Assembly (NCBI GenBank): GCA_036374995.1
Contig: DASUSS010000101.1
Coordinates: 1 to 64,000, forward strand
Origin: SH-MAG3 sp036374995
GTDB taxonomy: Bacteria > Gemmatimonadota > Gemmatimonadetes > Longimicrobiales > RSA9
Reading direction: 5' to 3'
DNA: 64,000 bases
Shown one piece after another: positions 60,236 to 64,000 of this stretch; within the stretch, counting starts at the first letter, position 1, and every line of letters starts with the position of its first letter. A program made the translations under genes and the position numbers. The notes beneath the pieces are model-generated. The model worked only from the letters and a program-made list of their open reading frames with translations, ran no database searches and had not been told where the DNA came from.

Positions 60236-60835
60236 GTGCCGCTGGTGCCCGAGGCGTATCTCGATGCGCGACGGAGAGAGATTCTCGCGGCCGCCCATCG
60301 TTGCCTTGCGAGGGACGGCTTTCGTGATGCCAGTATGGATCGGATCGCAGCGGAGGCGGGCCTGTCGGTGGGCGCGCTCTATCGGTACTTCGATGGCAAG
60401 GAGGCGTTGATCGAGGCACTTGCCGGAGCCGGTCGCGTCGAGCTGCAGAGTGTCCTGAAATCGCTCGAGCCCGGCTCGGGTGTGGAGGGGCTGGCGACAC
60501 TGATCTCGCGGATGGTCGCGTCGCTGGGGCCGATCGGCGAGGCGCAGGACGTGGTTCGCTTCGATGTGCGCATCTGGGGCGAGGCACTGGGGCAGCCGCG
60601 ACTGCAACGGTTGGCTGCGAACAGCCTCCGATCGTTGCTCGACCCCATTGCCGCTTACGTGCGCTCAGAGCAGGAGGCCGGTGGCATGCGAGCCGGGCAG
60701 GACCCGGACATGGTCGCGCGGGCGCTCGTCTCCCTGCTCACAGGCCTCGAACTCCAACTCGCATTCGACCCGTCGCTCGATCACAATGCATATGCGCAGG
60801 TGGTGCGCGTTCTGTTGGCGTCGCTCCAGCCATGA
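60236..60835 (+). CDS. TetR family transcriptional regulator
   Basis: 199 residues from GTG 60236 (RBS aggag). N-terminal helix-turn-helix: 'ARRREILAAAHRCLARDGFRDASMDRIAAEAGLSVGALYRYFDGKEALIEAL'. The C-terminal ligand domain has 'VASLGPIGEAQDVVRFDVRIWGEALGQPRLQ' and 'MVARALVSLLTGLELQLAFDP'. Likely represses itself and the serine hydrolase at 58596-60125 via the tandem repeats. Confidence 0.94.
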   Translation: MPLVPEAYLDARRREILAAAHRCLARDGFRDASMDRIAAEAGLSVGALYRYFDGKEALIEALAGAGRVELQSVLKSLEPGSGVEGLATLISRMVASLGPIGEAQDVVRFDVRIWGEALGQPRLQRLAANSLRSLLDPIAAYVRSEQEAGGMRAGQDPDMVARALVSLLTGLELQLAFDPSLDHNAYAQVVRVLLASLQP

Positions 60836-60995
60836 GAATCCGGCCGGATGGTGGTCGGGGCCGGCTCGTACTTCGACTGACCGGCGCGGTGTGTCGAATT
60901 CGGGGGCGGAGATGATGTGTTCGCGGAAACCCCGCGGCCAGGCGACAGCGGCACTACCGCCGCTCTCCGTTCCGTCTCGAGCGCGAGCGGGCCGG

Positions 60996-61562
60996 ATGCG
61001 CCCGTCCGCATGGCTGGCGTTGATATGCGTTGGCACAATGGCCGTCCTCACCTCCCCCGCGGCAGCTCAGGATACCACCGTGGAGGCATCGGCGGCTCGG
61101 ATCCGCGTAATTGCGCAGGACACACCGCTCGGTGAAGACGCGCCGCGACTGCCGCATGTCGAGCCGCACCTCGCAGTGGATCCTTCGAATGATGACCACC
61201 TCGTCGTCGGTGTCATGGTGGAGCGACAGGGGCGCATGTCCGTCGATGTTCTCCGCTCCGCCAGCGCAGGCAGGACCTCGAGCGGTCACGCGACGCGGTC
61301 GTCGCCGCGGACGAGGCGGGCACGATCGTGTACCAGAGTCCCGGCACGCTTCGGATCCGAGATGAGAGTCCTCGCGTCACCGCCCTCACCCGAGCTGTCC
61401 AGGGCCCGCGTCCCCTGCCGGATCGTGCAGCCAATCGCCGAGAACGCCGTGAAACAACGGCATCCAGGGCCGAACCGGCAGCGGCGACATCAGGGCTGTG
61501 CGCGCACTGCGAACTCCAGCCGCGCCCTGCTCGTGCTTCCCTACCCGGTCGACCAGAGCTGA
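60996..61562 (+). pseudogene. Chimeric remnant: sialidase-like start joined to PAS-kinase pieces
   Basis: ATG 60996 starts a signal peptide ('SAWLALICVGTMAVLTSPAAAQ') and 'LPHVEPHLAVDPSNDDHLVVG', the usual first blade of secreted sialidase/BNR-like proteins, which breaks off at about 61265. From 61286 a second frame gives 'ERSRDAVVAADEAGTIVYQSPGTL', and from 61350 another gives 'FGSEMRVLASPPSPELSRA', 'VPCRIVQPIAENAVK' and the end 'SRALLVLPYPV'. These match the PAS-LytS kinase at 43268-44224 (RSRDAVVVADQAG, YQSPGTL, FGSDMRV, VPCRIVQPLAENAVK, SRALLELPF) with its His box deleted. A dead, deletion-joined gene. Confidence 0.7.
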
Positions 61563-61616
61563 AGGCCGGCGAGTGCTGCTCCGCGCGCCGCGCCGTGTTC
61601 GCCCCCGAACCGACGC

Positions 61617-62318
61617 CTACGGCGAGATCGTTCGCGCCACCGACCCGTCGCTGTTCAGGAACTCGATCACCGCCGCACCGAGTGTGTCGACACGCAGCCG
61701 CAGCCGCGTCCGGCCCGACCCGTCGTGCATGCTGATCAGCGACGCACCATCGTCGCGCGACCTGCCTGCATACAGCCGCAGATCCCCGCCACCCAGTCTC
61801 TGCAGCTCGCGCCGCGCCGCCGTCCGCTCCGGACCGTCCGGCATCGCCGCAATCGCCCGGCTCCGCTCCACCAGGTCCTTCGTCGACATGTCTCCCCGGT
61901 AATCGATCACCGCCAGCCCGGCGCGCCGCGTGCCGTTGTCATCCACGTACTGTAGCGCCAGGGCCTGATCGCGCTCGTACTGATCGAACGTCAGGCTCCC
62001 CACCGCCGTGCGCCGGCCGTTCGCCGTGCGTCCGCTGACGATGAGCCCGCCGGCCTCCGTCTCTTCCTCATTGTAGAACAGCAGCCCCGCGCGACCGCCA
62101 CCGGACGTGATCTCCTCGCCATGCTCGATCAGCCCGGGCGAGCGCGCCTGGTTCGTGATCACCAGGCGCAACACCCCGGCGCTGTCGACGACATTGATCC
62201 GCTCCACGTCGAGCACCTCGAACTTCTGCCGGGTGTTCACCCCGAATCCCGATACCAGGATCGCCGCCAGCATCACTGCGTTCGCGATCGTCAGGGCTCG
62301 CAGCCCGCGTCCTTTCAT
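61617..62318 (-). CDS. Hypothetical membrane-anchored protein
   Basis: 233 residues with RBS ggaggcgg. An N-terminal anchor ('IANAVMLAAILVSGFGV') is followed by 'LDVERINVVDSAGVLRLVITNQ', 'RAGLLFYNEEETEAGGLIVSG', 'LTFDQYERDQALALQYVDDNG' and a C-terminal 'RTRLRLRVDTLGAAVIEFLNSDG'. The pattern recurs in single-TM proteins of unknown function. Stands alone between a remnant and a serine hydrolase. Confidence 0.8.
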   Translation of the reverse strand: MKGRGLRALTIANAVMLAAILVSGFGVNTRQKFEVLDVERINVVDSAGVLRLVITNQARSPGLIEHGEEITSGGGRAGLLFYNEEETEAGGLIVSGRTANGRRTAVGSLTFDQYERDQALALQYVDDNGTRRAGLAVIDYRGDMSTKDLVERSRAIAAMPDGPERTAARRELQRLGGGDLRLYAGRSRDDGASLISMHDGSGRTRLRLRVDTLGAAVIEFLNSDGSVARTISP

Positions 62319-62556
62319 TCCGCCTCCTCGCCGAATGGTCGTTCTCCCATAGACATCCTATGGCAACGCGGACACGCGCGGCAAGTCGCATCGGCTGGAA
62401 TGCAGTCACGCGGACCGGACTGCAGGTGCGCGCGGCGAACGGTTTCCTGCGCTCTTCCATGCCGTCGCGGTAGAGTGGAAGAGGTCGCTGCGCCGTGCCG
62501 ACGCGCGGCGGACACCTGCGGGGCCGTGCATGACGGGCGAGGCATGCCGCCCGACG

Positions 62557-63642
62557 TCAGTTCTCCGGCGTGAACACGGCAGCGACGAGGGTGCGTGCGC
62601 GCTCGAGCGCGATCTCCTGTTCGAGGCCGCTCGTATTGGAGACGATCGCGACGCTGATGCCGGACGCCAGGTCCACCCGGGACACTGCCTGACCGCCCGG
62701 CCCACTTCCGGCGGCGTCGAGCGCTGTCCGTTCGCCCAGCATCTGCCGCACGGCCTGGAGCGGAACCAGCTCACCGCGCAGCACGGCGTTGTGGAAGCGG
62801 ACGATGTCCTCCGCCGACGCGACGAATCCGCCTCCACCCATCCTGCAGCTGTTGTCGACAGCCGGTGCCTCACGCAAGCGGCCGTCCGCATCGACATCGT
62901 AGAACGCAACGGTAGTGCGCGGGCTACGTCCGTCCTCCAGCCGGGTCGACGTCATTCCCGATGGCCCGAGGATCCGCGCGTCGATCAGTGCGTCGAACGG
63001 CATCCGCGCCGCGCGCTCGAGCACGGCGCTGGCCAGCACGAACCCGAACGTCGAATACGACTCTCCACGGCCCGGCGCATCCACGAGCGGATCATCGATG
63101 AACAGGGGCAGCGCCTCTGCGGCGGTCGCGCAGTGGGCCGTGAGCAGAGCCTCCGACGGGTCGCGGTAATGTCGAACGCCTGCCGTGTGCGTCAGCAGCT
63201 GGAGCAGCGTCACCGGCTCGTAGTGCTCGGGCAGATCGGGTATGATCCGGCGCACGGACTCACGCAGATCGACCTCGCCGGCGACCGCGGACTGGAGCGC
63301 GAGAACTGCGGTCACCTGCTTCATCAGACTGTAGACACGAAACGGCAGGTCGGGCGTCACGGGCTCCGCACCTGTCGGGCTCGTGCGCCCGAAACCCTCG
63401 GACCACACGATGCGCCCATTCACGCCAACGGCGACTGCCGCGCCGGAGCCGCGGCGCACGAGCGGCCGCATGATGTTGCGTCCCCGCTCGATCGCCAGCG
63501 CGTAGTCGGCGTCCGTCACGCCGGCTGTCGAAAGCGCTCGATGACGGACACAACCGGCGGTTCCCGCTGCGACCAGCAGAATGGCGCACACGCGAAGCAC
63601 ATCGACCGTGGAAGGATGGACGCCGGGATGTCGTTTCCTCAT
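62557..63642 (-). CDS. Lipoprotein serine hydrolase (beta-lactamase family)
   Basis: 361 residues from the ATG at 63642, which overlaps the stop of the upstream membrane gene (ATGA). Lipoprotein signal 'CAILLVAAGTAGC' (Cys31). 'FRVYSLMKQVTAVLALQ' holds the Ser105-x-x-Lys108 motif; the Tyr motif is 'ESYSTFGFVLA' (YST in place of YSN). 'LLQLLTHTAGVRHY' is the usual loop after it. Ends 'ISVAIVSNTSGLEQE'. Probably a D-Ala peptidase- or esterase-like enzyme anchored to a membrane. Confidence 0.88.
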   Translation of the reverse strand: MRKRHPGVHPSTVDVLRVCAILLVAAGTAGCVRHRALSTAGVTDADYALAIERGRNIMRPLVRRGSGAAVAVGVNGRIVWSEGFGRTSPTGAEPVTPDLPFRVYSLMKQVTAVLALQSAVAGEVDLRESVRRIIPDLPEHYEPVTLLQLLTHTAGVRHYRDPSEALLTAHCATAAEALPLFIDDPLVDAPGRGESYSTFGFVLASAVLERAARMPFDALIDARILGPSGMTSTRLEDGRSPRTTVAFYDVDADGRLREAPAVDNSCRMGGGGFVASAEDIVRFHNAVLRGELVPLQAVRQMLGERTALDAAGSGPGGQAVSRVDLASGISVAIVSNTSGLEQEIALERARTLVAAVFTPEN

Positions 63643-64000
63643 GAGACCCACAGTCCGATTCCCGAAACGACGATCAGCCCTGCTCCGATCCGCAGCAGCG
63701 CGGATGCCCGGCTTCGACCGACGATGTGGCGGGCAGGACCCAGGGCGTGAGAAAGCTCGCCGGCGAAGCGCCGCACCACGAGACCCAGGAGCATCCACCA
63801 CACGCCCGTCACCAGGCCTGCAACGGCAGCCATCGCGGTCCAGTATTGCAGCGGACGTTCGGTGCCGCTCACGTCCGCGTAACGCGCGAGCGGGTCCTCG
63901 AGCACGCCACCGACCTGCGCGGAGCTCCACACCAGTACCGCCGGCCCGAGCATCACGCCCAGCGCTGCCGCGGCCGCACCCAGCTGCCACAGAAGCCGGA
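63639..64000 (-). CDS. Multi-spanning membrane protein, N-terminal part outside the window
   Basis: The frame is open to the window edge and starts before it; the GTG/ATG near 63956 are internal. 120 residues are visible with four hydrophobic stretches ('LGAAAAALGVMLGPAVLVW', 'WTAMAAVAGLVTGVWWMLLGLVV', 'LLRIGAGLIVVSGIGLWVS'). The end pattern (Trp-x4-Gly, then a basic loop and a Gly-rich last helix) is reminiscent of LysE/RhtB exporters, but that is tentative. It overlaps the serine hydrolase gene by 4 bp. Confidence 0.6.
   Translation of the reverse strand, partial: RLLWQLGAAAAALGVMLGPAVLVWSSAQVGGVLEDPLARYADVSGTERPLQYWTAMAAVAGLVTGVWWMLLGLVVRRFAGELSHALGPARHIVGRSRASALLRIGAGLIVVSGIGLWVS

Noticed and set aside
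1..64000. CRISPR array, tRNA, rRNA, insertion sequence, prophage
   Set aside because: No regularly spaced repeats, cloverleaf, rRNA motif, transposase or phage structural gene was seen on either strand.

Overview
This looks like one contiguous piece of a high-GC, diderm bacterial chromosome, most probably Gemmatimonadota or a close relative. That is an inference from gene content: PadR plus ADOP/MacB-type permeases, many lipoproteins and secreted proteins, 6-bladed beta-propeller lipoproteins, several ECF sigma/anti-sigma pairs, a TonB-dependent receptor with a carboxypeptidase-like N-terminus, a BTAD/TPR regulator, LytS/LytTR pairs, and many secreted hydrolases. No rRNA, tRNA, CRISPR array, prophage or intact insertion sequence was seen. 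All coordinates and motif positions were read by hand.

Layout. 1-8.1 kb: end of a GH29 fucosidase, PadR-ADOP permease pair, a zinc-peptidase-like lipoprotein, a FtsX-type permease and a convergent metallophosphoesterase. 8.2-8.9 kb: an RCC1 remnant and an unusual nested inverted-repeat element. 8.9-11.5 kb (minus): Sir2 deacetylase, dienelactone hydrolase, Tat-exported sugar isomerase-like protein. 11.6-14.6 kb (minus): an overlapping response regulator-KaiC-histidine kinase operon. 15-19 kb: BTAD/TPR regulator and two small secreted proteins. 19-20.7 kb: a decayed stretch with broken permease and amidohydrolase genes. 20.9-24.3 kb: ECF sigma, membrane partner, PDZ protein, beta-propeller. 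24.5-28.4 kb: two small barrel-like proteins and two more propellers. 28.4-32.9 kb (minus): TonB receptor, ECF sigma, anti-sigma and a 2-TM protein in one operon. 33-39.6 kb: a lipocalin-like lipoprotein, a two-module ChaN/HExxH protein with an alpha/beta hydrolase, a LytS/LytTR pair and a methyltransferase. 39.7-44.2 kb: lipoprotein, second ADOP permease, PAS-LytS kinase. 44.3-47.7 kb: a broken DUF5694 gene and a chimeric membrane/outer-membrane ORF. 48-64 kb: M1-like peptidase, CPBP protease, tandem retropepsin, TrmB regulator, S41 protease, sigma/anti-sigma/DUF4097 operon, two serine hydrolases, TetR regulator with tandem operators, another chimeric remnant and a truncated membrane protein.

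The main themes are (i) cell-envelope signalling, with three ECF sigma modules each tied to a different envelope effector; (ii) secreted peptidases and hydrolases, several with altered active-site motifs; and (iii) an unusual number of genes joined or shortened by internal deletions. The best candidates for something new are the RR-KaiC-HK operon, whose receiver has Glu in place of the phospho-Asp, the chimeric ORF at 45.3-47.7 kb, and the nested palindrome at 8.7-8.9 kb.
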